Positions 45,760-55,896 of a stretch of DNA of 64,000 bases are shown piece after piece; the stretch's first letter is position 1; each line of letters starts with the position of its first letter. Both the position numbers and the translations under genes were made by a program. Source of the stretch: Caballeronia concitans (GTDB lineage Bacteria > Pseudomonadota > Gammaproteobacteria > Burkholderiales > Burkholderiaceae). The DNA is taken from the NCBI RefSeq assembly GCF_001544615.1, contig NZ_FCNV02000001.1:62001-126000 (forward strand), written 5' to 3'. The notes below the pieces were generated by a model. That model was given only the letters and a program-made list of their open reading frames with translations, had not been told where the DNA came from and ran no database searches.

Positions 45760-47288
45760 ACAACCGCATCACACAGGACGGACTGAGCGCGCTGGAACAG
45801 GAAATCGCGCGCGCGTCGTTCGGGCCGCTCGCGGGCGATGAAAGCCTCGGCGCCCTCGACGACGCCGACGCGGACACGATCGCCGCGCGCACGATCGCCG
45901 AACTGGCGACGCTCGCGGGCAATCCGCACATCGACACGTGGCGCGAGAAGCTCGACGCGCTGAAGTCGCGCAACGCCATCGCGAAGCCGCTGCGTCCGTG
46001 CGGGCGTCTGACGCGCGCGGCCGGTCTCGTGCTGGAAGCGGTCGGCCTGAAGATGGGCGTCGGCTCCGAATGCATGATCGAGTTGCCGCCCGGCAGCGCG
46101 ATTCCGACCGCCGAAGCCGAAGTCGTCGGCTTCGCGGGCGACAAGCTCTTTCTGATGCCGACGACGGAAGTCGCGGGTCTCTTGCCCGGCGCGCGCGTGT
46201 ATCCGCTCGAAAGCGCGCCGATCAACGATCCGATGGCGGGCGCGAAGCGCTTGCCCGTCGGCTGGGAAATGCTCGGCCGCGTGGTCGATGCGTCCGGCCG
46301 TCCGCTCGACGGGCTCGGCCCGCTCGGCGCGAAAGTCGATGCGCCGCTGTCCGCGCCGGTCATCAATCCGCTGAACCGCGAGCCGATTCACAAGGTGCTT
46401 GACGTCGGCGTGCGCGCGATCAACTCGCTGCTCACGGTCGGGCGCGGCCAGCGCATGGGCCTGTTCGCGGGCTCGGGCGTCGGTAAATCGGTGCTGCTCG
46501 GCACGATGGCGCGCTACACGAGCGCGGAAGTGATCGTGATCGGGCTGATCGGCGAACGCGGCCGCGAAGTGAAGGAATTCATCGAGCAGATTCTGGGCGA
46601 AGACGGTCTCGCGCGCTCGGTCGTGGTGGCCGCGCCGGCGGATGTGTCGCCCGTGCTGCGGATGCAGGCCGCCGCGTACACGACCTCGCTCGCCGAATAT
46701 TTCCGCGATCAGGGCAAGCACGTGCTGATGCTGATGGATTCGCTCACCCGCTACGCGATGGCGCAGCGCGAGATTGCGCTCGCGATCGGCGAGCCGCCGG
46801 CGACGAAGGGCTATCCGCCTTCGGTGTTCGCGAAGCTGCCGGCGCTCGTCGAACGGACGGGGAACGGGCCGGAAGGCGGCGGTTCGATCACCGCGTTCTA
46901 TACGGTGCTGACCGAAGGCGACGATCAGCAGGACCCGATCGCCGATTCCGCGCGCGCGATTCTGGACGGCCACATCGTGCTGAACCGGTCGCTGGCGGAG
47001 GCGGGGCACTATCCGGCGATCGATATCGAGCAGTCGATCAGCCGCGTGATGACGTCGATCATCGACGACAAGCATCTGGAGCGCGTGCGTCTGTTCAAAC
47101 AGATGTTGTCGCGCTATCAGCGGAACAAGGATTTGATCAACGTGGGCGCGTATTCGAGCGGCCGCGACCAGTTGCTGGACCGGGCGATCGCGCTGTATCC
47201 GCGCATGGAGCAGTTTTTACAGCAAGGCTTTCGCGAGCAGGCAAATTTTGAACCGAGCCTTGATTTGTTGCACCAGCTTTTCGACTAG
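45753..47288 (+). CDS. fliI: Flagellum-specific ATP synthase FliI
   Basis: ATPase that powers and orders flagellar type III export. The 511-residue protein has Walker [15 protein letters not shown] (about 235-248), [17 protein letters not shown], Walker [20 protein letters not shown] and [20 protein letters not shown], all diagnostic. It uses a GTG start at 45753 (or GTG at 45756), overlapping the fliH end. The N-terminus is somewhat long for the family, with an acidic extension of about 50 residues. Confidence 0.96.
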   Translation: MVNNRITQDGLSALEQEIARASFGPLAGDESLGALDDADADTIAARTIAELATLAGNPHIDTWREKLDALKSRNAIAKPLRPCGRLTRAAGLVLEAVGLKMGVGSECMIELPPGSAIPTAEAEVVGFAGDKLFLMPTTEVAGLLPGARVYPLESAPINDPMAGAKRLPVGWEMLGRVVDASGRPLDGLGPLGAKVDAPLSAPVINPLNREPIHKVLDVGVRAINSLLTVGRGQRMGLFAGSGVGKSVLLGTMARYTSAEVIVIGLIGERGREVKEFIEQILGEDGLARSVVVAAPADVSPVLRMQAAAYTTSLAEYFRDQGKHVLMLMDSLTRYAMAQREIALAIGEPPATKGYPPSVFAKLPALVERTGNGPEGGGSITAFYTVLTEGDDQQDPIADSARAILDGHIVLNRSLAEAGHYPAIDIEQSISRVMTSIIDDKHLERVRLFKQMLSRYQRNKDLINVGAYSSGRDQLLDRAIALYPRMEQFLQQGFREQANFEPSLDLLHQLFD

Positions 47289-47346
47289 TATTCGAGCCAT
47301 TCATCAGAAGAACGCGTAGTTCCACGACCACAGAGACCGCACGTCC

Positions 47347-47796
47347 ATGTCCAAGAATCTGCCGATCAACACGCTCATCGAGCTGGCGCAGGAAGAGCTC
47401 GAATCCGTCACCAAGAAGCTGGGGAAGCTGCAGCAGGAAAAGACCGAGATCGAGGCGCAACTCGCTTCGCTCGTGACTTACCGCGACGAGTATCACGCGA
47501 AGTTCACGGCGTCGGCGCAGGTCGGCACGACAGCGCAGACCCTGCGCAATTTCCAGGCGTTCGTCGATACGCTCGATGCCGCGATCGCGCAGCAGCGCGC
47601 GGCGCTCGTGATGGCGGATCACCGCATCGAGGCGATGAAGCCCGAATGGCGCCTGAAGAAACAGAAGGTCGGCAGTTACGAAGTGCTCGCAGCGCGCGGC
47701 GAAGCGGTGCTCGCGAAGCAGGCGGCGCGTGTGGAGCAGCGCGAAGCGGATGAGCATGCGGCGAAGATTCTGCGCATGCGGTCCGCGAGAGCATGA
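47347..47796 (+). CDS. fliJ: Flagellar export protein FliJ
   Basis: A 149-residue coiled-coil protein that acts as the central stalk of the FliI ring. It is rich in Glu, Lys, Gln and Ala heptads, with LIELAQEELESVTKKLGKLQ at the start and ALVMADHRIEAMKPEWRLKK in the middle. The position right after fliI settles the call. It starts 58 bp after fliI and 57 bp precede fliK. Confidence 0.92.
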   Translation: MSKNLPINTLIELAQEELESVTKKLGKLQQEKTEIEAQLASLVTYRDEYHAKFTASAQVGTTAQTLRNFQAFVDTLDAAIAQQRAALVMADHRIEAMKPEWRLKKQKVGSYEVLAARGEAVLAKQAARVEQREADEHAAKILRMRSARA

Positions 47797-47853
47797 GATT
47801 TTTAGCGGCGTTGGTCCGCGTGTAATTCATTTATCGGATTTCAGAGGCTGAAT

Positions 47854-49248
47854 ATGTCCTCCGTTTCATTCACGGGCGCGCTTTCGGGTGCGTCGTCTTC
47901 TCAGGCTTCGGGCGCATCGGCGGCCAAGCGCGCGGCGAGCGCGGGCGTGTCGTTCGGGCAGACGCTGCAGGGCATCACCGATCGCGCGCATGCCGAGGCT
48001 CAAGCGGCGCAGGCGCTCGCTTCCGGCGATACGTCGAGCGTGCATGACGCGCCGAAGCCCGACGACAGCGCATCGGGCAAGGACGACGACGCGCACGCCA
48101 AGTCGTCATCGGCCGATGCGAGCACGAAGGCGGACGCATCGGCGCGTGCGGACAAGAGCGCGGGCGCGGATGAATCGAAGGCGTCCGACGCTGCGAAGCC
48201 GTCCACGTCCGCCGATGCCGCCGCGAAAGCCGCAGCCGACGCGAAGGCACGCGCGGATGCCGCGAACGCGGCGAACGCCAACCATGCCGACGCCGCTTCC
48301 GACGACGCGACGCTTGCCGATCTCGCCGATGCGGCGACGGCGAGCGGCGTGACGACGGCATCGACGGATGGCGAGACGTCCGCGACCGGCGACACGAAGA
48401 AAACCGACGACGCGAAATCCGCGCAGGACGCGCTGCAAGCCGCGCTCGCGGCGATGAACAACGCGCCGGCGGCGGCTGCACCGGTGGTTCATTCGAACGC
48501 CAGTACGGGCGAAGCGGGTAACGCGAATAATGCGGGCGATGCGCAGACGCGGGGCGCCAAGGGCGCGCGCGCGGGCGTGGTGCTGGCGAACGTATCGGCG
48601 GGCGATGCGAAGGGCGCTGCGACGACGGCGCAGGCGGAAGCGACCGCGATGACGAACGCGCAGGCCGCGTTGACGCCGGTGGCGGCGGACGGCGCGAGCG
48701 CCGCGTACGAGCAGGCTGCGGATGCGGCGGCGCACGCGGTGGCGTTGCAGGCGGCATCGGCGAATTCGGGCGTATCGAGTCCGCAGGGCGCGATGACAGC
48801 GGCGACGAGCGCGGCGATTGCGCCGCACGTGGGCGCATCGGGCTGGGACGATGCGTTCAGCCAGAAAGTCGTTTTCTTGTCGAATGCGAATCAGCAGAGT
48901 GCGGAGCTGACGCTCAATCCGAAGGATCTTGGGCCGTTGCAGGTGACGTTGCAGGTGGCGGACAACCATGCGCATGCGCTGTTCGTGTCGCAGCATGTGC
49001 AGGTGCGCGAGGCTGTTGAGGCGGCGATGCCCAGGCTGCGTGAGGCGATGGAGGCGAATGGCATCAGCCTCGGGAGTGCTTCTGTTTCCGATGGATCGGC
49101 GTTTGGCCGGCAGTCGCACGAGGAGCGGAATGGCGACGGGCATTCCTCGAGGGGCGGTTTTGCTGGCGCTTCAGTTGGGCGTGTTGCTGGTGGCGGTTCT
49201 TCTTTGCCGACGCGGCGCACGGTCGGGCTTGTCGATACTTTTGCCTAA
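47854..49248 (+). CDS. fliK: Flagellar hook-length control protein FliK
   Basis: Ruler protein that sets hook length and triggers the switch to filament export. The 464-residue protein has a long Ala/Asp/Lys/Ser-rich N-terminal part and a conserved C-terminal domain: QQSAELTLNPKDLGPLQVTL, then VREAVEAAMPRLREAMEANG. The nucleotide composition of the N-terminal half is very GC-rich and low in complexity, so length could vary between strains. Last gene of fliFGHIJK; a palindromic repeat element starts 38 bp later. Confidence 0.93.
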   Translation: MSSVSFTGALSGASSSQASGASAAKRAASAGVSFGQTLQGITDRAHAEAQAAQALASGDTSSVHDAPKPDDSASGKDDDAHAKSSSADASTKADASARADKSAGADESKASDAAKPSTSADAAAKAAADAKARADAANAANANHADAASDDATLADLADAATASGVTTASTDGETSATGDTKKTDDAKSAQDALQAALAAMNNAPAAAAPVVHSNASTGEAGNANNAGDAQTRGAKGARAGVVLANVSAGDAKGAATTAQAEATAMTNAQAALTPVAADGASAAYEQAADAAAHAVALQAASANSGVSSPQGAMTAATSAAIAPHVGASGWDDAFSQKVVFLSNANQQSAELTLNPKDLGPLQVTLQVADNHAHALFVSQHVQVREAVEAAMPRLREAMEANGISLGSASVSDGSAFGRQSHEERNGDGHSSRGGFAGASVGRVAGGGSSLPTRRTVGLVDTFA

Positions 49249-49285
49249 GGCAGTTTTCTTCGTTTCTTTTTTTTCTTCGTTTTTT

Positions 49286-49837
49286 CGTGTCGGTCTATTA
49301 GCACGCCCCTCCCCGGGGCGGGGGTCACTTTCTTTGCTGCTGCAAAGAAAGTAACCAAAGAAAGCAGCTTTTCTGGCCCGAAGCACTATATCTCTGGTCA
49401 CTCCGTAGAACGAGATTGGCACTCAGCTTGACACAGCCTTGAATCACCCTCCGCGCCCGCTGAGCGCCACCCCATGCGAGCCCCCTGGCTCGACAAAACC
49501 ATCGGTGCGCAACGCATCATGCAATGCCACGAGTCTCGAGATTTATTCTTCGGGTGACTATGGTTGGTGACTTTCGGTTGCGGCGCGGGTTTTTTGTTAG
49601 TGCGTGGGCGGTGGTGCGCGATGGTGTTGTCGAGCCCGGGGGCTCGCATGGGGTGGCGCCCAGCGGGCGTGGAAGGTGATTCAAGGTTGATTCAAGCTGA
49701 GTGCCAATCTTGTTCTACGGAGTGGTCACCCCTTCGATGCATCGGGCCAAGAAAGCTGCTTTCTTTGGTTACTTTCTTTGCAGCAGCAAAGAAAGTGACC
49801 CCCGCCCCGGGGAGGGGCGAGCCAATAGACCGACGCG
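49286..49837. repeat. Palindromic repeat element, copy 2 (fliK-flgK gap)
   Basis: Complete 552-bp copy. The left arm is 49286-49505 and the inverted right arm 49619-49837, around a 113-nt core. The left-arm 11-bp hairpin is at 49327-49352. In the core, 49508-49535 matches the reverse complement of copy 3 (53542-53569) at 27 of 28 positions by eye. It lies between fliK and the flgK promoter. Small reading frames here are repeat by-products. Confidence 0.9.
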
Positions 49838-49896
49838 AAAAAACGAAGAAACGAAGAAACAAAGAAAGAACCAAAACGAAGAACAGAAAAGAACAC

Positions 49897-49924
49897 TAAA
49901 GCCCGAGTCCGCTCCGGCCGATAT
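49897..49924 (+). promoter_or_regulatory. Probable sigma-28 (FliA) promoter of flgKL
   Basis: TAAAG at 49897-49901 and GCCGATAT at 49917-49924 match the FliA elements, with a spacer one nucleotide longer than the usual. It lies 73 bp ahead of flgK, just outside the repeat element. Confidence 0.65.
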
Positions 49925-49997
49925 CAAGTTCAACCTCAACCGCGAGCGGAAAAAACCCGCCCGGCGGTAGCCGGAAAGAAAAAGGAACCCCGTCCAA

Positions 49998-51941
49998 ATG
50001 TCCAACAACATTTTCAACATCGGCCTGTCGGGCTTGAACGCAGCCCAATGGGGCCTGACGACGACCGGCCAGAACATCAGCAACGCCGCCACGCCGGGCT
50101 ATACGCTCGAAAAGGTCGCGTATCAGGAATCGTCGGGGCAATTCACCGGCTCGGGCTACCTCGGCACCGGCGTGCAAACCACCACCGTCTCGCGCCAGTA
50201 CAGCCAGTACCTCACGACACAAGTCAACAACACGCAATCGTCCAGCAGCGCAGCCAACACGTATTACACGATGGTCTCGCAACTGAACAACCTCGTCGGC
50301 GATCCGACCCAGGGCATCGCCGCTGGCATCACCAGCTATTTCTCTGGCCTGCAATCGGTGGCGAACTCGGCCAACACGTCGGCGTCGCGCCAGTCGCTCG
50401 TCAGCAGCGCGCAGACGCTTGCCAATCAACTGACGTCGGCCGGCGAGACGTACGATCAACTGCGCCAAAGCGTCAACACGCAACTGACCAGCGCCGTATC
50501 GTCGATCAACAGCTACGCGCAGCAGATTTCCGATCTCAACAAGCAGATCAGCATCGCGAGCGCGTCCGGACAGCAGCCCAACCAGCTGCTCGATCAGCGC
50601 GATCAGGCCGTCACCAGCCTCAGTTCGATGATCGGCGTGCAAGTCGTCCAGCAGGACGGCAACTACAACGTGTTCATCGGCAACGGGCAGCCGCTCGTCG
50701 TCGGCAATACGCAATATGGGCTGCAAACGGTCGCGTCGCCGACGGACCCGAGCGAGCTGACCATCGCGTTCAAGAGCCGCGACGGCTCCGCGACCACCCC
50801 CGCGCAAACGCAATACATCGATAACTCCGCGCTCACCGGCGGCGTCGTCGGCGGATTGGTCTCCTTCCGCAGCCAGACGCTCGATCCCGCGCAGGCCCAG
50901 CTCGGCGCGATCGCGACCAGCTTCGCCGCGCAGCTGAACGGCCAGAACGCGCTCGGCCTCGATCTCAACGGCAACGCGGGCGGCGCACTCTTCTCGACGG
51001 GCGAGCCCATCGTCTACGCCGACGCGCGCAACAAGGGCGGCGGCAGCCTGTCCGTCTCGTTCGCCGATCCGACGCAGCCGAGCACGGGCGACTACACCGT
51101 CACCTACGACGGCACCGACTATCAGGTGACGGACCGCGCATCGGGCAAATCGGTCGGCAGCTTTTCGGCGGCCGCCGGCAACGGCACGGTCGCGGGCCTG
51201 AACATCACCCCGTCGGGCGCGATGCAACCGGGCGATTCGTTCACCATCCAGCCGACGCGCGGCGCGCTCGACAACTTCGCGCTCACGACGACGAGCGCCA
51301 GCGCGATCGCGGCGGCGTCGCCGGCGGTGTCGTCGGCATCGACGGCCAATACCGGCACGGCGTCGATCTCGTCGGCGACGGTCACGGCGGGCTACACCAT
51401 GCCGTCGGGATCGGGCATCACGCTCGCGTACAACAAGGCGGCGTCCGGCTTCACGTCGAATGTCGATGTCACCGTGGGCGGCACCACGTATCCCGCGAAC
51501 TCGACGATTCCCTACGATGCATCTAAGGGCATGACGGTCACGTCGAACGGCGTGAGCGCGACGATCAGCGGCACGCCCGCCGATACCGACACGTTCAACA
51601 TCGCGCCGAACAAGGGCGGCACGAGCGACGGCAGCAACGCGCTCAAGATGGCGAATCTCGTCTCGACGAAGTCGCTCGACGGCGGCAGCGAGACGCTCAC
51701 GAGCTCGTATGCGGCTTACGTGAACACCATCGGCAATCAGACGAACCAGCTCAAGGCGACGAGTTCGTCGCAGACCGCGCTGCTCAATCAGGCGACGACG
51801 GCGCAGCAATCCGTGCAGGGCGTGAACCTGAACGAGGAAGCGGCGAATCTCATCCAGTATCAGCAGCTTTATCAGGCGAACAGCAAGGTCATCCAGACGG
51901 CGTCGACCCTGTTCCAGACGCTGCTTGGCATCTTCAATTAA
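49998..51941 (+). CDS. flgK: Flagellar hook-associated protein 1 FlgK
   Basis: Junction protein between hook and filament. The 647-residue protein has the N-terminal rod-type motif IFNIGLSGLNAAQWGLTTTG with ISNAATPGYTLEK and the C-terminal LNEEAANLIQYQQLYQANSK followed by VIQTASTLFQTLL, both diagnostic. The middle third is Ala/Ser/Thr/Gly-rich and variable. It is 11 bp ahead of flgL. Confidence 0.96.
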   Translation: MSNNIFNIGLSGLNAAQWGLTTTGQNISNAATPGYTLEKVAYQESSGQFTGSGYLGTGVQTTTVSRQYSQYLTTQVNNTQSSSSAANTYYTMVSQLNNLVGDPTQGIAAGITSYFSGLQSVANSANTSASRQSLVSSAQTLANQLTSAGETYDQLRQSVNTQLTSAVSSINSYAQQISDLNKQISIASASGQQPNQLLDQRDQAVTSLSSMIGVQVVQQDGNYNVFIGNGQPLVVGNTQYGLQTVASPTDPSELTIAFKSRDGSATTPAQTQYIDNSALTGGVVGGLVSFRSQTLDPAQAQLGAIATSFAAQLNGQNALGLDLNGNAGGALFSTGEPIVYADARNKGGGSLSVSFADPTQPSTGDYTVTYDGTDYQVTDRASGKSVGSFSAAAGNGTVAGLNITPSGAMQPGDSFTIQPTRGALDNFALTTTSASAIAAASPAVSSASTANTGTASISSATVTAGYTMPSGSGITLAYNKAASGFTSNVDVTVGGTTYPANSTIPYDASKGMTVTSNGVSATISGTPADTDTFNIAPNKGGTSDGSNALKMANLVSTKSLDGGSETLTSSYAAYVNTIGNQTNQLKATSSSQTALLNQATTAQQSVQGVNLNEEAANLIQYQQLYQANSKVIQTASTLFQTLLGIFN

Positions 51942-51952
51942 GGCGAACCGCG

Positions 51953-53191
51953 ATGCGTATTTCCAGTTCCCAGTACTTCAACCTGAACGTCGCTTCGATG
52001 AGCGACCAGCAGAGCACGCTCGCGTCGATGTATCAGCAGATCTCGTCGGGCAAGCGGATTCTCACCGCATCCGACGATCCGCTCGGCGCCGCGCAGGCCG
52101 TGCAGCTCACCTTGAAGAGCGGCGCGCTTTCGCAATACGGCACGAACCAGACGACGGCGCTTTCGTCGCTGCAGCAGGAAGACTCGACGCTCAGCGACGT
52201 GAGCAACGTGATGCAGAGCATTCAGTCGAAGCTCGTGCAGGCGGGCGACGGATCGCTCACGGATGCGGACCGTTCCTCGGTGGCCGATGCCATCAAGGGT
52301 TATCGCGATCAGCTGATGGGCCTGGCCAATACCACCGACAGCAACGGCAACTACATCTTCTCGGGACTGAAGGGCGGCACGCAGCCGTTCGCCGATGATC
52401 CGTCGGGCGTGGGCACGACGTATTCGGGCGATTTCGGTCAGCGCACGGTGCAGATCAGCGAAGGGCGATCGATTGCCGTGGGCGACTCGGGCGCATCGAT
52501 CTTCAGGAGCGTATCGCCGACGGAGAGCGATCCGGTATCGAGCGCGGACAAGAACAACACGGGCTCGGGGACGATCAGCGCCGTGAGCATGCAGGACACG
52601 AGCAATCCGAACAACGCGAGCACCTACTCGATCAAGTTCGCCGTCGATGCCACTTCCGGCGCGACGACTTACACGGTGACGGCGACGCCAGCGGATTCAT
52701 CGTTGCCGACGACGCCGACCGCGTACACGGGCAAGACGGACATCACGCTGGGCGGCCAGAAGGTGACGATCGACGGCGCGCCCGCGAACAACGACACGTT
52801 CACGGTGCAGCCGGCGACGAAGGACGACAACGACATTTTCGCGACGCTGGACAATCTCGTGAATGCGCTGAAGCAGCCGACGACTACGCCGGGCGCGCAG
52901 GCGGCGTTGCAGAATGCGCTGACGACGGCGGGTACGAAGATCGGCAATACGTTCAACAACGTGTTGTCGGCGCAGACGGTGGTGGGCGGACGCGAGCAGG
53001 AAGTGCAGGCGACGCAGACTGCGATGCAGACGACGCAGACGCAGACGGCTTCTGATCTTGCCAATTTGACGAGTATCGATCTCGTTTCGTCCATTAGCTC
53101 TTATGAGTTGACGCAGTCTTCGCTGCAGGCCGCACAGATGGCTTTTTCTCAGATTCAGAAAATGTCGTTGTTTCAATACTTGGGCAACTGA
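51953..53191 (+). CDS. flgL: Flagellar hook-associated protein 3 FlgL
   Basis: Second junction protein, flagellin-like. The 412-residue protein begins MRISSSQYFNLNVASMSDQQ, then LASMYQQISSGKRILTASDD, the flagellin N-terminal signature, and ends with a helical domain that includes LTSIDLVSSISSYELTQSSL. Follows flgK by 11 bp. Its stop is 44 bp from repeat copy 3. Confidence 0.95.
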   Translation: MRISSSQYFNLNVASMSDQQSTLASMYQQISSGKRILTASDDPLGAAQAVQLTLKSGALSQYGTNQTTALSSLQQEDSTLSDVSNVMQSIQSKLVQAGDGSLTDADRSSVADAIKGYRDQLMGLANTTDSNGNYIFSGLKGGTQPFADDPSGVGTTYSGDFGQRTVQISEGRSIAVGDSGASIFRSVSPTESDPVSSADKNNTGSGTISAVSMQDTSNPNNASTYSIKFAVDATSGATTYTVTATPADSSLPTTPTAYTGKTDITLGGQKVTIDGAPANNDTFTVQPATKDDNDIFATLDNLVNALKQPTTTPGAQAALQNALTTAGTKIGNTFNNVLSAQTVVGGREQEVQATQTAMQTTQTQTASDLANLTSIDLVSSISSYELTQSSLQAAQMAFSQIQKMSLFQYLGN

Positions 53192-53235
53192 TTTTTGATT
53201 TTTGCGTGCGCTTTGTTGGTCGTTGAACTTGTTTT

Positions 53236-53790
53236 CGCGTCGGTCTATTGGCTCGCCCCTCCCCGGGGCGGGGGTCACTTTCTTTGCTGCTGCAAAGAAA
53301 GTAACCAAAGAAAGCAGCTTTTCGCCCGCACTTCGTTTCTTGATGGTGCACTTCGTAGCGCCACGTTGGCACTCAGCTTGACCCAACCCTGAATCACCCT
53401 CCGCGCCCGCTGTGCGCCACCCCACGCGAGCCCCCGGGCTCGACAAAACCATCGCGCACCACCGCCCATGCAATAACGAAAGACTCCAACCAGCAACCGA
53501 AAGCCATAAACCATAGCCACGCGACGACTAGATTTCATCGGGACTCGTGGCATTGCGTGATGCGTTGCGTACCGATGGTTTTGTCGAGCCCGGGGGCTCG
53601 CATGGGGTAGCGCTCAGCGGGCGCGGAAGGTGATTCAAGGCTGTTTCAAGCTGAGTGCCAACCTGGTTCTACGGAGTGCTCCGTCAAACCGAACCACGGG
53701 CGAGAAAGCTGCTTTCTTTGGTTACTTTCTTTGCAGCAGCAAAGAAAGTGACCCCCGCCCCGGGGAGGGGCGTGCTAATAGACCGACGCG
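53236..53790. repeat. Palindromic repeat element, copy 3 (flgL-fliR gap)
   Basis: Complete 555-bp copy between convergent flgL and fliR. The left arm is 53236-53454, the inverted right arm 53573-53790, and the core 118 nt. The core is homologous to that of copy 2 but lies in the opposite orientation, so this is the same element inserted the other way round. Both arms have the CGCCCG type of variable segment. Confidence 0.9.
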
Positions 53791-53821
53791 TATAAACGAA
53801 GAAAACGAAGAAGAAACGCAG

Positions 53822-54616
53822 TTAGAAAAACCCCTGCGCCACACGCCCCACCTGTTCAATCCCCGAATCGAAGATTCGAAGAAAGAACGGCAAGAGATTC
53901 GGCACCATGAGCTGAAGCAACAAAAGCCCGATGAGCATCGTCACGGGAAACCCGACCTGAAAGATCCCGATCTGCGGCGCAGCGCGATTAAGAATCCCCA
54001 AAGCGAGGTTGGCGATCAAGAGCGCCGCGACCACCGGCAGTGCGAGCAACAAGCCCGTTGCAAAGATACTGGCGCCGTAGCCAACCAGCACCCGCCAGCC
54101 TTGTGCATGAGCCGCAGACGCCACGACATTCGCCCCGACGGGCACGTTCTGAAACGTGGTGATGAGCGCGCCGATCAACTGCAGATGCCCGTCGAATACG
54201 AGAAAGGCGAGCATCGCCAACGTATTGAGGTATCGCGATACCACCACCGCATTGCCGCCCGCGCGCGGATCGTAAAGCATCGCGAATCCCAGGCCCATCT
54301 GCTGCCCGATGAACTCGCCCGCCGCATCGACGGCCGCGAACGCAATCTGCATCGTCATGCCGATGGCCGCGCCAATCAAAAACTGATTGACGATGATCCA
54401 CACGCCCGCCGCCGAAAACACCGTCGCCTGCGGCATCGCGGGCAACGTCGGCGCGACAATCAGCGTGACGAACGCAGCAAGCGCGATCTTCACGCGCATC
54501 GGAATGGCCATGTGGCTCAGCACCGGCGCGGTGGCCACGAGCGCGAGAATTCGCACGAACGGCCACAGGAACGCGGTCAGCCAGCCATTGAGCTGCGCAT
54601 AAGTGACGGAAAACAT
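53822..54616 (-). CDS. fliR: Flagellar export protein FliR
   Basis: Inner-membrane export-gate subunit. The 264-residue protein has six or more helices, the family start FSVTYAQLNGWLTAFLWPFV with RILALVATAPVLS, and GEFIGQQMGLGFAMLYDP, a FliR signature. ATG 54616 removes a soluble upstream extension. It is 10 bp after fliQ; repeat copy 3 lies 31 bp past the stop. Confidence 0.95.
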   Translation of the reverse strand: MFSVTYAQLNGWLTAFLWPFVRILALVATAPVLSHMAIPMRVKIALAAFVTLIVAPTLPAMPQATVFSAAGVWIIVNQFLIGAAIGMTMQIAFAAVDAAGEFIGQQMGLGFAMLYDPRAGGNAVVVSRYLNTLAMLAFLVFDGHLQLIGALITTFQNVPVGANVVASAAHAQGWRVLVGYGASIFATGLLLALPVVAALLIANLALGILNRAAPQIGIFQVGFPVTMLIGLLLLQLMVPNLLPFFLRIFDSGIEQVGRVAQGFF

Positions 54617-54626
54617 CGCGGCGATC

Positions 54627-54896
54627 TCAGCCCGTGATCGCGGGCGTGATGGTGAACACGTGACGCATGTAATCGAGCAGCGTCGAAAGCATCCACGGAC
54701 CGGCAATCACCAGCGTCACCGCGACGGCAATCAGCTTCGGAATGAACGACAGCGTCGATTCGTTGATCTGCGTAGCCGCCTGGAACAGGCTCACCACCAG
54801 ACCGACGACGAGCGCCACCAGCAGCAACGGCGCAGCCAGCAACAAGGCGACATACATCGCCTGATGCGCCATCGTCATGACGGATTCGGGTGTCAT
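54627..54896 (-). CDS. fliQ: Flagellar export protein FliQ
   Basis: Small gate subunit of 89 residues with two helices: MYVALLLAAPLLLVALVVGL and IAVAVTLVIAGPWML. TPESVMTMAHQA at the start and QAATQINESTLSFIPKL in the loop are FliQ hallmarks. It is 10 bp from both fliP and fliR. Confidence 0.96.
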   Translation of the reverse strand: MTPESVMTMAHQAMYVALLLAAPLLLVALVVGLVVSLFQAATQINESTLSFIPKLIAVAVTLVIAGPWMLSTLLDYMRHVFTITPAITG

Positions 54897-54906
54897 CTGC
54901 GTGTCC

Positions 54907-55689
54907 TCACGAAACGAAGCTCTGCGCGAGCGAGCCGATCAGCAACTGCCAGCCATCGACGAGCACGAACAGCATCAGCTTGAACGGCAGCGCGATCGTC
55001 GATGGCGAAACCATCATCATGCCCATCGACATGAGCACGCTCGCCACCACCATGTCGATGATGAGAAACGGAATGAAAATCGTGAAGCCGATCTGAAAGC
55101 CCGTCTTCAGCTCGCTCGTCACGAACGACGGCACCAGCAGCGAAAGCGGGACGTCCTCGGGGCCGTTCATCGGCGGAGCCTTGGAAATGCGGGCGAAAAG
55201 CGCGAGGTCAGACTCGCGCGTCTGCTTCAGCATGAACTGCTTGAAGGGCGCGACGCCGCGCGTCATCGCCTGATCCATCGCAATGGTGCCTTCGGAAAAG
55301 GGCTTGTATGCGTCGTTGTATGCGCGGTCGAGCACCGGCGACATCACGAAGAACGAGAGAAAGAGCGCGAGGCCGACGAGCACCTGATTCGGCGGCGTGC
55401 TCGACGTGCCGAGCGCCTGACGCAACAGCGACAGCACGATGATGATGCGCGTGAAGCTCGTCATCATCAGGACCATCGCGGGGAGGAACGAGAGCATCGT
55501 CAGCAGCAGCATCGTCTGCACGCTGAGCGAGTACGTCGTGCCGCCGTTGGGGCCGGGACTCGTGTTGAAGGCGGGCAGACCCGCCGTGCTTTGCGCGAAC
55601 GCCGCGTACGGCATCAACGCGATGACAACGGGCAGCGCGACCTTCGCTCCAACCTTCACTGCGCGCACGATGTTACGACTGACCTGCAT
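54907..55689 (-). CDS. fliP: Flagellar export protein FliP
   Basis: Gate core subunit. The 260-residue protein has a cleavable signal peptide (MPYAAFAQS), [40 protein letters not shown], and a C-terminal pair of helices with [20 protein letters not shown]. An AGGAG site precedes ATG 55689. A terminator lies between it and fliO, so a separate promoter or read-through is needed. Confidence 0.96.
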   Translation of the reverse strand: MQVSRNIVRAVKVGAKVALPVVIALMPYAAFAQSTAGLPAFNTSPGPNGGTTYSLSVQTMLLLTMLSFLPAMVLMMTSFTRIIIVLSLLRQALGTSSTPPNQVLVGLALFLSFFVMSPVLDRAYNDAYKPFSEGTIAMDQAMTRGVAPFKQFMLKQTRESDLALFARISKAPPMNGPEDVPLSLLVPSFVTSELKTGFQIGFTIFIPFLIIDMVVASVLMSMGMMMVSPSTIALPFKLMLFVLVDGWQLLIGSLAQSFVS

Positions 55690-55835
55690 GACTTGCTCCT
55701 GCCTACGAACCGTAGTCTTGATCGACAGGCTGCATTGTTGACCACCCGACCCGCAAACGATGGCGCGAAAAGAAGGGCAATTCGGGGCTAACTCGTTCTA
55801 TTGCCGCATGCGTTCGAGTCCCTTTTTCAGGGCAT

Positions 55836-55871
55836 GAAAGCAAAAGCGCGCGATCCTCGCGGACCGCGCGC
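55836..55871 (-). terminator. Intrinsic terminator between fliO and fliP
   Basis: On the minus strand an 11-bp stem GCGCGCGGTCC / GGATCGCGCGC (one G-U pair) with loop GCGA is followed by TTTTGCTTT. It lies 25 bp beyond the fliO stop and 147 bp ahead of fliP. Confidence 0.78.
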
Positions 55872-55896
55872 CTTGTCGCCGCTGCGCTGCGTCGAA

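Noticed and set aside
49564-49899. Short frames in repeat copies (peptides with GYFLCSSKESDPRPGEG and similar)
   Set aside because: They recur in every copy and in different frames, and their ends depend on where the repeat lies; best read as non-coding repeat DNA.
49896-51809. 637-codon minus-strand frame opposite flgK
   Set aside because: Arg/Ala-rich mirror of flgK with no recognisable domain.
53630-54637. 335-codon plus-strand frame running from repeat copy 3 across fliR
   Set aside because: First part is repeat sequence, the rest is antisense to fliR.
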